From: Leisingera methylohalidivorans DSM 14336
Lineage (GTDB): Bacteria > Pseudomonadota > Alphaproteobacteria > Rhodobacterales > Rhodobacteraceae
Direction of reading: 5' to 3'
Assembly: GCF_000511355.1 (NCBI RefSeq)
Contig: NC_023135.1
Span: forward strand, 3,126,371-3,190,370
DNA: 64,000 nucleotides
The translations under genes and the position numbers were made by a program. The notes beneath the pieces were generated by a model that was given only the letters and a program-made list of their open reading frames with translations, did no database searches and was not told the origin of the DNA. The stretch's first letter is position 1. Every line of letters begins with the position of its first letter. Below are positions 47,502 through 55,936 of the stretch, piece after piece.

Positions 47502-48338
47502 ATGCGCAGGCTGCCCGGCATAGCCCTGGCCCTTTTGTGGGCCGCCACCGGCGCCTTTGCCGGGCCGTCGCGCGTGGTCACGATGAACCTCTGCGCCGAC
47601 CAGCTAGCGATGATGCTGGCCGCACCAGGCCAGCTGACCTCGGTCTCCTACATCGCGCGGGATACCCGCGCCTCGGCCATGGCAGAGGCTGCCCTGGCCT
47701 ATCCCGTCAACCACGGGCTGGCAGAGGAGATCTATCTGCTGCAGCCGGATCTGGTGATTGCCGGCGCCTATTCCACCCCCGCCACCACGGATATGTTGCG
47801 CCGGCTTGGCGTATCGGTAGTGGCATTTCAGCCCGCGCAATCGCTGAAAGATGTGCGTGCGCGTATCCTGCAGATGGGTGAGGTTCTGGGCCGCGAAGAG
47901 GCGGCCCGGGCTTTGCTGGCAGACTATGACCAGCGGCTCGCCGCCTTGCAGGACGCCGGGCCGGAGGCGCCGCGCGCCGCGCTTTATGCCGCCAACGGGT
48001 TCACCTCCGGCAGCATGACCCTGGCCGGACAGATCCTGCGCGCGGCGGGGCTGCGCAATATCGCGGATGAATTTGGGTACGAGCAATCCGGTCATCTGCC
48101 GCTGGAACTGCTCACCATGTCGGCGCCCGATTTGCTGATCGGAACCGCCCCCTACCACCGCAGTTCGCGCAGCGAGGAGGTTCTGCAGCATCCGGCGGTG
48201 CGCCGCCTGGCCGGCCGCAGCGGTGCGGGGCAGATCCGCGATGCTGACTGGGTCTGCGGCACCCCGCATGTGCTGCGCGCGGTGGCGGCGCTGGCGGAGG
48301 AACGCCGCAAGTTTCTGGAAAAGGAGGGCAGCCAATGA
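47502..48338 (+). CDS. btuF: Corrinoid ABC transporter substrate-binding protein
   Basis: The periplasmic protein has 278 residues with a signal peptide (about residues 1-20, ending A-F-A). It belongs to the BtuF/FhuD-like helical-backbone binding proteins (MNLCADQLAMML and LQPDLVIAGAYS segments). It starts 3 bases after btuB and ends in an ATGA overlap with the permease gene. Ligand is inferred from the operon. Confidence 0.9.
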   Translation: MRRLPGIALALLWAATGAFAGPSRVVTMNLCADQLAMMLAAPGQLTSVSYIARDTRASAMAEAALAYPVNHGLAEEIYLLQPDLVIAGAYSTPATTDMLRRLGVSVVAFQPAQSLKDVRARILQMGEVLGREEAARALLADYDQRLAALQDAGPEAPRAALYAANGFTSGSMTLAGQILRAAGLRNIADEFGYEQSGHLPLELLTMSAPDLLIGTAPYHRSSRSEEVLQHPAVRRLAGRSGAGQIRDADWVCGTPHVLRAVAALAEERRKFLEKEGSQ

Positions 48339-49318
48339 CCCGTCTGATGCTGGTGCTTGCCACGGCGGTTCTGGCGCTGTTTCTGGTGTCGCTGACCGTG
48401 GGGCCTGCGGATCTGGGCATCGGCGAAAGCCTGGCGGCGCTGTTTGACGAGGACTACGGGCCGCTCACCCTGGTGATGCGCGAAATCCGCCTGCCGAGGG
48501 CGCTGCTGGCGGGGATCATCGGCGGCGGGCTGGGGCTGGCGGGTGCCGCGATGCAGGGCTACCTGCGCAACCCGCTGGCGGAGCCGGGACTGATCGGCGT
48601 ATCCTCCTCGGCCGCTCTGGGGGCGGTGCTGGCGATCAACACCGGGCTGGCTGCCAGCCTCACCCTGGGCCTGCCGCTGGCCGCTCTTGCCGGTGCTCTG
48701 GCAGGTGTCTTTCTGGTGATGGCGCTGGCCGGGCCGCAGGGCGGCTCACTGACGCTGATCCTGGCAGGGATCGCGATCTCAGCGATGGCGGCGGCGCTCA
48801 CCTCGCTGGTGCTGAACCTGTCGCCCAACCCCTTTGCCGCCAATGAGATCGTGTTCTGGATGATGGGATCGCTGGCGGACCGGTCGATGCTGCATGTCTG
48901 GCTGGTGCTGCCCTTTGCGCTGACGGGGGCAGCAATCCTGCTGACCCTGGCGCGGGGCTTGGATGCGCTGACCCTGGGCGAGGATGCGGCGCAGACCATG
49001 GGGCTGAACCTGAACCGGCTGCGGCTGCTGCTGGTGGTCGGCACCGCCAGTGTGGTTGGCGGCGCCACCGCGGTGGCCGGGGCCATCGGCTTCATCGGCC
49101 TGGTGGTGCCGCATATCCTGCGCCCCTTGGTTGGCGGCCAGCCTTCACGGCTGTTGTGGGCCTCGGCGCTTGGCGGCGCCATCATGCTGCAACTGGCCGA
49201 CATCGCGGTGCGGATCATCCTGCCGTCGCGCGACCTCAAGCTGGGGGTGGTCACCGCCCTGGTTGGCGCACCGCTGTTCCTGCATCTGATCTACAAGACA
49301 CGGAAGGGGCTGGCATGA
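48335..49318 (+). CDS. btuC: Corrinoid ABC transporter permease
   Basis: The permease has 327 residues and belongs to the FecCD/BtuC family with about ten transmembrane helices. Recognisable family blocks are R-L-P-R-A-L-L-A-G-I-I-G-G, GAAMQGYLRNPLAEPGLIGV and GFIGLVVPHILRPLVGG. The gene overlaps both neighbours by 4 bases (ATGA), so translation is coupled. It moves the corrinoid across the inner membrane with BtuD. Confidence 0.94.
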   Translation: MTRLMLVLATAVLALFLVSLTVGPADLGIGESLAALFDEDYGPLTLVMREIRLPRALLAGIIGGGLGLAGAAMQGYLRNPLAEPGLIGVSSSAALGAVLAINTGLAASLTLGLPLAALAGALAGVFLVMALAGPQGGSLTLILAGIAISAMAAALTSLVLNLSPNPFAANEIVFWMMGSLADRSMLHVWLVLPFALTGAAILLTLARGLDALTLGEDAAQTMGLNLNRLRLLLVVGTASVVGGATAVAGAIGFIGLVVPHILRPLVGGQPSRLLWASALGGAIMLQLADIAVRIILPSRDLKLGVVTALVGAPLFLHLIYKTRKGLA

Positions 49319-50070
49319 GCGTGCTTTCGGTCGAAAACCTATCGGTCACCTTGCGCAGCCGTACGGTGCTTCGCGAGGTGTCGTTTGCGATCCGGGAAGG
49401 CGAGTTTGTCGGCCTGCTGGGGCCGAACGGTGCCGGCAAAAGCAGCCTGATGCGCGCCGCGCTGGGGCTGATCCCGGCGCAAGGGCGCAGCTCGCTGGCA
49501 GAGATGACTGCCGAAGACCGGGCCCGTGCCGCCGCCTGGATGCCGCAATCGCGCGAGATTGCCTGGCCGATCCCGGTGGAGCGGCTGGTGGCGCTTGGCC
49601 GCCTGCCGCATCTGCCGCAGGGGTTGCGGCTGCCGCCGGCGGATCAGGCGCTGGTCGATCAGGCCATCGCCCGCATGGGGCTGGAGCCGTTCCGCCAGCG
49701 CGCTGCCTCGCGCCTGTCCGGCGGCGAGCAGGCCCGGGCGCTGATTGCCCGCGCGCTGGCGCAGGACACGCCGCTTTTGTTGGCGGATGAACCGGCTGCG
49801 GGGCTGGATCCGGCGCATCAGATATCCACCATGGGGGTCTTTGCCAGCTTGGCCGCCGAAGGCCGCGCCGCGCTGGTCTCGCTGCATGACCTGGGGCTGG
49901 CTGCCCGCCATTGCACGCGGCTGATCCTGCTGGCCGAAGGCGGCATTCTGGCCGATGGCGCGCCCGCCGAAGTGCTGACACCGGCCCTGATGGCCCGCGC
50001 CTTTGGCATCTCGGTCTGGCATGAGACCACGGCGCAAGGGCCGGTGTTCCAGCCGCTGGAGGTGCTGTGA
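49315..50070 (+). CDS. btuD: Corrinoid ABC transporter ATP-binding protein
   Basis: The ATPase has 251 residues. Walker A is GPNGAGKSS (about residues 35-43), the ABC signature is LSGGEQAR, Walker B is LLLADEPAAGLD, and the H-loop is VSLHDL. The start at 49315 overlaps the btuC stop; longer frames within btuC are not credible. The next gene begins at its stop codon (TGATG). Confidence 0.93.
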   Translation: MSVLSVENLSVTLRSRTVLREVSFAIREGEFVGLLGPNGAGKSSLMRAALGLIPAQGRSSLAEMTAEDRARAAAWMPQSREIAWPIPVERLVALGRLPHLPQGLRLPPADQALVDQAIARMGLEPFRQRAASRLSGGEQARALIARALAQDTPLLLADEPAAGLDPAHQISTMGVFASLAAEGRAALVSLHDLGLAARHCTRLILLAEGGILADGAPAEVLTPALMARAFGISVWHETTAQGPVFQPLEVL

Positions 50071-50726
50071 TGGGCAGTATTAACCTAGAGCGGCCCTGGA
50101 TCGAATTTGACCTCGGCGCAGAAATGCAGGTGCTGAGCTGGGCTGTGAACCGCCCCGGCCTCGTCACCGCCCGCCGCATCCTGTGGCGCGAGGTCCGGAA
50201 CAGCGACCTGCCACCGGATTTGGATGTGACCGAATGGTTTGCGGATGAACTGGTGCAGCGCGGCGGCGAGGATACCGTGGCCTTCCTCACTTCGCGCGAT
50301 GTGCGCCGCTATTGCGAAGCCGAGGCCACGGTGGAGGGCATCAACGCTCATGCGGTGGCCACTGTCGGCCTGTCGAACGCCGAGCGCGTGGGCAGCAGGA
50401 TGGATTATACCCGCCGCAACTGGGGCACCATCAATGTCGCTCTGCACCTGTCCGAAGAGCTGACACATGCCGGGCTGATCGAAACGATGAGCATCGCTGT
50501 CCAGGCCCGCACCGCCGCGGTGATGGACGCGGGCATCGCCCTGCCCAGCGGAACCGCGACGGGCACCGGCACCGATTGCGTCGCGGTGGCTGCTCCCGCA
50601 GGCGCCAATTCTTATGCCGGCTTGCACACCGCAATTGGCGAAGCCATCGGCAAAGCCGTTTACCAGGCCGTCTACATCGGCGCCTTGGAATGGAAATTAA
50701 CCAACAGGAGAGCAGCATATGCTTGA
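50070..50726 (+). CDS. cbiZ: Adenosylcobinamide amidohydrolase (CbiZ)
   Basis: The protein has 218 residues. CbiZ cleaves the aminopropanol side chain of adenosylcobinamide or pseudocobalamin to give adenosylcobyric acid, letting the cell rebuild cobalamin with its own lower ligand. Family segments visible are the N-terminal L-S-W-A-V-N-R-P-G, FLTSRDV, ATVGLSNAERVG and the C-terminal GTATGTGTDCVAVA. Two starts are possible, GTG 50067 or ATG 50070; the latter shares the btuD stop. Its place in the uptake operon suggests salvage and remodelling of imported corrinoids. Confidence 0.9.
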   Translation: MGSINLERPWIEFDLGAEMQVLSWAVNRPGLVTARRILWREVRNSDLPPDLDVTEWFADELVQRGGEDTVAFLTSRDVRRYCEAEATVEGINAHAVATVGLSNAERVGSRMDYTRRNWGTINVALHLSEELTHAGLIETMSIAVQARTAAVMDAGIALPSGTATGTGTDCVAVAAPAGANSYAGLHTAIGEAIGKAVYQAVYIGALEWKLTNRRAAYA

Positions 50727-51720
50727 GCTTGAACAGGTGCTGAAAGAGGCGCTGATGCAGGAGGGCTGCGGCTGGAACATGGGTTCTTTTGGCGCGATTG
50801 CCGAGTTCCACCATGTGGCTGGCGACCCGGCGCCGCAGGAACAGCCCGGCCTGATGCAGGTGACCAGCCGCGGCGGCCTGCGCGTTGATACGCTGGAGGG
50901 CGTGCGCCCGGTCGCCTATGAGACCCTAAGCCCCAAACCGCACCGCTGGACCCAGGCGGTATCGCTGTGCCTGCCGCGTGATGCCGCTGCGATGAACCGG
51001 CGCGATGTGCTGACCGCGCTTGGCCCGGATCAGGACGCACTGCGGGACGAGGACCGCGGCGCCCAGCTGTTCGACATGGGGCTGGGCCAGTTTCAGGCCG
51101 ACTTCTGCATCCGCACCGCCGACCCGGAATTGCTGCAGGTGCTGGATGAAAACGCCGGCCGTTCGCTGTTCGAGCAGGGCAATCCGGCGATGGGCGCGAT
51201 TCTGAAGCACCATCCCCACCGGGTGCTGCTGACCCGCCTCGGCCGGGTCGAGGTCTATCAGATGATCGGCGGTCCCGACACCGGCGGCAAATCCCCGGAG
51301 GGCCCGCACACCCATGTGCTGCCGAAACTGCTGCGCGCCGAACGCACTCATTCCGCCAACACCCCGATCCCCGAGGGCTGGGTGCCCTGCTGCGGCCTGC
51401 ATCCCGAAAATCCGGTGATCGGTCGGCTGGGCGAGGACAAGCTGTTCAACCGTTCTGCCTTTGACGCCTTCCAGGAACTGCTCGCGGCCTGGGGTGCCAA
51501 GGCATACTGCCAAGGCAAGCAGGCGGTATGGGAACTGCTGAAGACGGCAACGCCCGCCGATGAGGCAGAAGAGCCGGAGAGCCGCGAAGGCCGGGCCGGC
51601 TGGCGCAATGGCATCCGGCAGTGGCGGGTGCTGCATGGGCCCAGCCATCTGAGCGAATCCTACGCCGAGCGCTTTGACCGCGGCGCTGAGCAAACCGACC
51701 CGGAAAACCCGGGCCACTGA
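50719..51720 (+). CDS. Uncharacterised conserved protein of the corrinoid operon
   Basis: I do not recognise this 333-residue protein beyond a likely soluble, cytoplasmic product without signal peptide or membrane segment. It overlaps cbiZ by 8 bases and precedes exbB by 11, so it is locked inside the operon. Notable residues are an H-H-P-H run (164-167), H-T-H at 197-199 (P-H-T-H-V), His211, Cys224-Cys225 and His228 (PCCGLHPENP). These could bind metal or a corrinoid cobalt ion. The C-terminal 50 residues are charged and probably flexible. Function is unknown; a role in handling imported corrinoid or its cobalt is only inferred from position. Confidence 0.85.
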   Translation: MLELEQVLKEALMQEGCGWNMGSFGAIAEFHHVAGDPAPQEQPGLMQVTSRGGLRVDTLEGVRPVAYETLSPKPHRWTQAVSLCLPRDAAAMNRRDVLTALGPDQDALRDEDRGAQLFDMGLGQFQADFCIRTADPELLQVLDENAGRSLFEQGNPAMGAILKHHPHRVLLTRLGRVEVYQMIGGPDTGGKSPEGPHTHVLPKLLRAERTHSANTPIPEGWVPCCGLHPENPVIGRLGEDKLFNRSAFDAFQELLAAWGAKAYCQGKQAVWELLKTATPADEAEEPESREGRAGWRNGIRQWRVLHGPSHLSESYAERFDRGAEQTDPENPGH

Positions 51721-51731
51721 CGGAGGCCGCG

Positions 51732-52373
51732 ATGTCCCTTGCCCCCTTCTTCGATTTCATGACCCGCGGCGGCCCGGCCCTGTGGGTGATTGCTGCGCTT
51801 TCAGTGCTGACCATGGCGCTGTTCCTCTGGCGGGTAATCGAGCTTGCACATACAGGTGCTTGGCGCAAACCTCAGACTAAGGTCTGGCTTGATCAATGGA
51901 GCAAGGGAGAGGCACCTCCTGCCGGTCATGGCCAAACTCCGCTGGATAGGGTGACGCTTTCAGCGATGCGTGCGCTGCTGACGCCTGACTTCGCACCAGA
52001 GACCGCAGAAAGGGAAACCACCCGTATTGCCAAGGCCGAGCTGGCGGCCCTGCGCCGTGGTCTGCGCCCGTTGGAGCTGATCGCTGCCATCGCGCCGCTG
52101 GTCGGGCTGCTTGGCACCGTGCTCGGCATGATCGGCGCCTTCCAGGCCTTGCAGGAAAGCGGCAGCGGCGCGGATCCTTCGGTGCTGGCAGGCGGCATCT
52201 GGGAGGCGCTGCTGACCACGGCGGCCGGCATGGCCGTGGCAATCCCGGCTACGGCGCTGGCCTCCTGGATAGAAGGGCTGGCCGAGCGTGAACAGGCAGC
52301 AATGGAGGACGCTGCCACCCGCGTGTATACCACGGCAGCCGCCCGCCCTGCATTGCGGCACGCCGCAGAATGA
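51732..52373 (+). CDS. exbB: ExbB-type proton channel (MotA/TolQ/ExbB family)
   Basis: The inner-membrane protein has 213 residues and three predicted transmembrane helices (about 12-32, 108-130 and 150-175). The family core ELIAAIAPLVGLLGTVLGMI, then GIWEALLTTAAGMAVAIPA, is intact. With ExbD and TonB it turns the proton-motive force into energy for the outer-membrane receptor. Its stop overlaps the next start by 4 bases. Confidence 0.92.
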   Translation: MSLAPFFDFMTRGGPALWVIAALSVLTMALFLWRVIELAHTGAWRKPQTKVWLDQWSKGEAPPAGHGQTPLDRVTLSAMRALLTPDFAPETAERETTRIAKAELAALRRGLRPLELIAAIAPLVGLLGTVLGMIGAFQALQESGSGADPSVLAGGIWEALLTTAAGMAVAIPATALASWIEGLAEREQAAMEDAATRVYTTAAARPALRHAAE

Positions 52374-52750
52374 CGCTGGCCTTTGGACCACCGCGCACGA
52401 AAAAGCGCCTCGGCCTCGCGCCGATGATCGACGTGGTATTCCTGCTTTTGGTGTTCTTCATGCTCGCTTCGCAATTCGGCCGCGACCGGATGGTGCCGCT
52501 GGCCATGGGCGGTGCGGGCGATGCCTATCAGGGGCCGCCGCGGCTGGTTCTGGTGACCGCCGAAGGGCTGCGGCTGAACGGTGTGCCCGTGGAGGCTGAG
52601 GCCTTGGCAGAGCGGTTGGCTCCGCTGACTCGCAAGAAGTCTGACGCCATCATCCTGCAGCCGAACGCCAGCGCCTCATTACAGCAGCTAATGGATGCCG
52701 CGGCCCTGCTGACAGAGGCGGGTTTCACCGGCCTGGTTGTCATGGAGTGA
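52370..52750 (+). CDS. exbD: ExbD-type biopolymer transport protein (first copy)
   Basis: The protein has 126 residues. It has one N-terminal transmembrane helix containing the functional Asp in L-A-P-M-I-D-V-V-F-L-L-L-V-F-F-M, then a small periplasmic domain. The acidic residue is needed for proton use. The end overlaps the following ExbD paralogue (GTGA at 52747). Confidence 0.9.
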   Translation: MTLAFGPPRTKKRLGLAPMIDVVFLLLVFFMLASQFGRDRMVPLAMGGAGDAYQGPPRLVLVTAEGLRLNGVPVEAEALAERLAPLTRKKSDAIILQPNASASLQQLMDAAALLTEAGFTGLVVME

Positions 52751-52755
52751 GCGGC

Positions 52756-53139
52756 ATGGATTTCTCCACACCCCAAAGGCGCCGGACAGCTGAGCCAATC
52801 CTGCCGATGATCAACGTAGTCTTCCTGCTGCTGATCTTCTTCCTGCTGTCCTCGCAGATCGCCCCGCGGGCGCCCTTTACGGTGGTTCCGCCCAAACTGG
52901 AGACCGGCGAGGCCGCTGCCTCAGGAGCTATTCTGTTTATGGCAGCGGACGGTCAGTTGCATTTCAGCGGAGCAAAGGGAGGGGATGCATTGGCTGCGGT
53001 CATCGCGCAGGCCGGCGGCCGCCGGCGCCTCAGCTTGCGGGCTGATGCCGCAGTGCCAGCACGTGAAGTTGCGTCTCTGATCTCCCGGCTCAGAGACACG
53101 GGGATCACATCGGTCACACTGGCCGGGATTGGCTCATGA
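52756..53139 (+). CDS. ExbD-type protein (second copy) with Asp-to-Asn change in the membrane helix
   Basis: The protein has 127 residues with the ExbD layout. The helix reads ILPMINVVFLLLIFFLLSS, so the position of the proton-binding Asp (M-I-D in the first copy) is Asn. Without that acid it probably cannot carry protons itself and may be structural in a mixed ExbD pair. A GTG start at 52747 overlapping the first copy is an alternative. It is directly followed by tonB with an ATGA overlap. Confidence 0.88.
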   Translation: MDFSTPQRRRTAEPILPMINVVFLLLIFFLLSSQIAPRAPFTVVPPKLETGEAAASGAILFMAADGQLHFSGAKGGDALAAVIAQAGGRRRLSLRADAAVPAREVASLISRLRDTGITSVTLAGIGS

Positions 53140-53912
53140 ACCACCGCATCCTCTTCCCGGCCTGTGTTGCCGCAGCTGCGATCCTGCATGCGGCGCCCTT
53201 TCTGGCCTTGCAGGAGGGGGGGACACAGGCGGGAGGCGATGGCGGGACTGGGCAAGTCACGCTCACTGCTGCCTCATCTGAGCTGATACAGCAGGTCGCA
53301 AGGTGGAACCGGCCGCAAGTGGTCCACCCTCCGGCCTCCCTTGCAGAACCGCCCGCATCTTCAGCTGCGCCGCTCCATGCAATAACTGCAGCGCTGACCA
53401 CTCCGTCTATTCCAGCCGCTTCCGCGCTTGCGCCCGCGGCACAATCAGATCCTTTGCCTGCACAACCTTCCCCAACAACGCCTCCTCCTCCGCCGCCAGC
53501 ATCTGCGGCTCCCGCGCAAGCAAAGCTGTCTCCTGCGTCAGCGGCGAAGAATGAAAAGGCGGCTGGCAGCGGGCAGCGGAGGGCCCGTGGTGACAATGGT
53601 GCTGATGAAGCGAGCACCGGAAACTCTTTACGTGAAGCCCAACTGAAACGCCGATGGGGGGCGGCAATTCTATCCCGGGTCGAACGCCAGATGCGGTGGC
53701 CCCGCGGAGGGGAGCAGGGAATCGCAAGAGTGCGCTTGAAGGTTTCGGCCCAAGGCCAGTTGATTGCAGTATCTGTTGTAAGAAGCTCCGGCAGTTCGCG
53801 TCTGGACCAAGCCGCGCTGCAAGCCGCGCAGAAGGCTAGCTATCCACGAGCTCCTAAGGCACTCGCTCCCGGGGATTATCTATTTGACTTCTCACCCCGT
53901 TTTTCAAAATGA
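53136..53912 (+). CDS. tonB: TonB-family energy transducer
   Basis: The protein has 258 residues. An N-terminal signal-anchor helix (about 5-25) is followed by a proline/alanine-rich periplasmic spacer (about 70-135, with PTTPPPPPPASA) and a C-terminal TonB domain (about 175-258). The last has the typical QMRWPRGGEQGIARVRLKV and GSSRLDQAALQAAQKASYP segments in pieces. As last gene of the riboswitch operon it should serve BtuB specifically. Confidence 0.9.
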   Translation: MNHRILFPACVAAAAILHAAPFLALQEGGTQAGGDGGTGQVTLTAASSELIQQVARWNRPQVVHPPASLAEPPASSAAPLHAITAALTTPSIPAASALAPAAQSDPLPAQPSPTTPPPPPPASAAPAQAKLSPASAAKNEKAAGSGQRRARGDNGADEASTGNSLREAQLKRRWGAAILSRVERQMRWPRGGEQGIARVRLKVSAQGQLIAVSVVRSSGSSRLDQAALQAAQKASYPRAPKALAPGDYLFDFSPRFSK

Positions 53913-53977
53913 AACACATTGCACTTGCAAAAATGGCCGTTCCCCTACCGGGAGCGGGTGTCGCGGCTGATCACGAT

Positions 53978-54139
53978 TCATGGGTCAGCCGGGGGCAACT
54001 CCTTCGCACCAAGCTCTGCCTGATGTCCCTTCAATATTCCAATGATTTGTTCTTCGCTGATACGGCTTCTCTTCATCGTCTGTCTCCTTGTCAGAGAACA
54101 GGCTAACTCAAAACACCGGACTTTTCAGGGAGCAGGTCA
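53978..54139 (-). pseudogene. IS3-family OrfA fragment with IS end
   Basis: On the minus strand an IS end sequence TGACCTGCTCCC (54128-54139) is followed by a leader. An ATG at 54076 then opens a 32-codon frame reading MKRSRISEEQIIGILKGHQA, the typical N-terminus of an IS3 OrfA. It stops at TGA 53978-53980 after losing the family sequence. The rest of the element is gone. The remaining bases from 53913 to 54341 show nothing recognisable. Confidence 0.72.
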
Positions 54140-54341
54140 CCCGGTCAGAGCCCATATCTGTCATTGCTGCATAGTGGCGATGCTTCGGGTGCGTTCGTCC
54201 CCTCCCAATCCAAACCGGCCTTGCGTTAACAGCTGCACCAAAATACCTGGCCTTCGCTGAAACATCTTTTGCCTTAACGTAATGGGGGCCACTTTAGCTG
54301 CAAAGGATGAGCAGTCCTGGACAATTCCTGCTCTAGGCTGA

Positions 54342-55217
54342 CTAGACAATCCCGATTTTGTTCCAAAGCTCATCAGCAACGACGCCAATTGCCTGGTCCC
54401 TGCGTCTTATCTTGAAAAGCATCGACCGGCGCAGCGGGAACCCTTCCAGGTTCAGGGAAAGCAAGGCCCCGGACTGCCGCTCCTCCTCCGTCATGTGATC
54501 AGGCAGACCGCCCCAGCCGAGACCGGCGAGGATCACCTTTTTCTTGGCGGCGAGATCGGAAACTGTCCATTTCAGCCCTCCTGGAAGCAAATCGCGGCTC
54601 TGTTCATGCGCGGCGCCGCCAGTGCCGGCCGCGACCACCTGCACGTGGCTGTGCATTTCGGATGCCGACAATGCGCGGGAACCGGCGGGCAGGTTCAAGT
54701 CAGGGCTGGCCACGGGCCGGATCGTTACCTCAGCAACCGGCTCTGCCTCCACATCGTCCAGGGGCACCCCGTCGAGGGAAGCGAGCACGATGTCCGCCTT
54801 ACCCTCCATCAGCCGGGCAATCGGGCCGCCCATCATCTCCATCCGCAGCCGCAGGTGGGTGGCAGGGTGGCGTCGGCCGGTGTCTGCAAGCGTCGGCAGC
54901 AATGGGTCCAGATCCATTGTGGCACTGACGGCAATTGTCAGTTCCGGCTCTTCGCGGGCGCGCAGCCGGGCGGCGGTGGTCCGCAGGCCCTGCATTTGCC
55001 GCAGCACCCGCGACGCCTCGCGATAGAAGATTTCACCGGCCGGGGTGAGTGATGGGCGGTAAGCCTCGCGGCTGAACAGATCCAGCTCGAGCTCCTCTTC
55101 CAGCTGGCGGATTGTGTGGCTGATGGCGGACTGCGATTTGTGCAGACGCTCCGCTGCACCGCGGAAGGTGCCGGTAGAGACAATCGCCTCCAGGGCAAGG
55201 AGCTGGTCGTGTTTCAT
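54342..55217 (-). CDS. LysR-family transcriptional regulator
   Basis: The protein has 291 residues. The N-terminal helix-turn-helix (about residues 3-62, AIVSTGTFRGAAERLHKSQSAISHTIRQLE in pieces) precedes a two-lobed effector domain. Met at 55217 gives the usual LysR start (MKHDQLLALEAI); an upstream Met at 55229 is less typical. It is divergent from a four-gene operon (GST, NTF2-like, tautomerase, nitronate monooxygenase), which it probably controls. The 107-base intergenic region is A+T-rich, with TTGT...ACAA ends that could be a LysR site. Confidence 0.9.
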   Translation of the reverse strand: MKHDQLLALEAIVSTGTFRGAAERLHKSQSAISHTIRQLEEELELDLFSREAYRPSLTPAGEIFYREASRVLRQMQGLRTTAARLRAREEPELTIAVSATMDLDPLLPTLADTGRRHPATHLRLRMEMMGGPIARLMEGKADIVLASLDGVPLDDVEAEPVAEVTIRPVASPDLNLPAGSRALSASEMHSHVQVVAAGTGGAAHEQSRDLLPGGLKWTVSDLAAKKKVILAGLGWGGLPDHMTEEERQSGALLSLNLEGFPLRRSMLFKIRRRDQAIGVVADELWNKIGIV

Positions 55218-55324
55218 GGGACCCAACATGATCTGATTTGTTCATCATTAATGTTACAACACTATATTATCAATCAATCATACCAGAGGGTAGTCAGGGG
55301 CATCACCAAGCACAGGAGACTATC

Positions 55325-55936
55325 ATGAAACTCTACTACAAACCCGGTGCCTGTCCGCTAGCTAGCCATATCGCCCTGCATGAAACCGGCCGCCCGTTTG
55401 AAATCGAAGCCGTGGACACCGCAGCAGGCCGGACCGATAGCGGCGCGGACTACCGCGCAATCAACCCCAAAGGCTATGTTCCGGCCCTGGGCCTGGACGA
55501 TGGCAGCGTTCTCACCGAAGGGGCGGCTATTTTGCAGTATATCGCAGACAGCCACCCGGAGGCAGGCCTGGCGCCGGCCGCCGGTACCTTGGCCCGCGCC
55601 CAGATGCAGGAACAGCTCAACTGGATCGGGACCGAACTGCACAAGGCCTTTGGCCCGCTGTTCCGCGAGGCTACATCCGAAGCAGGCAAAGACGACGCGC
55701 GCACCGCTGTTGCGGGCAAGTTCGATTTCATAGAGGCCCAGCTGGAGGATGGCCGCGAGTGGCTGGTTGCCGGCCAGTTCTCAGTCGCCGATGCCTATCT
55801 GTTCGTTGTCTCGAACTGGGCCAATTTCACCGGCATCGATCTGGCCCGCTGGCCCCGGCTGGCCGCCTTTGTGAGCCGCATTGCCACCCGTCCGTCGGCT
55901 CAGGCGGCAATGCGCGCCGAAGGGCTGATCCAATGA
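55325..55936 (+). CDS. Glutathione S-transferase
   Basis: The protein has 203 residues and belongs to the beta-class-like bacterial GSTs. An N-terminal thioredoxin fold starts MKLYYKPGACPLASHIALHE, with a Cys at residue 10 as in beta GSTs. N-P-K-G-Y-V-P-A-L (cis-Pro) and T-E-G-A-A-I-L-Q-Y-I-A follow. The helical C-terminal domain includes FSVADAYLFVV. The start follows CAGGAGAC. It is the first gene of a putative detoxification operon and overlaps the next gene by 4 bases. Confidence 0.93.
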   Translation: MKLYYKPGACPLASHIALHETGRPFEIEAVDTAAGRTDSGADYRAINPKGYVPALGLDDGSVLTEGAAILQYIADSHPEAGLAPAAGTLARAQMQEQLNWIGTELHKAFGPLFREATSEAGKDDARTAVAGKFDFIEAQLEDGREWLVAGQFSVADAYLFVVSNWANFTGIDLARWPRLAAFVSRIATRPSAQAAMRAEGLIQ

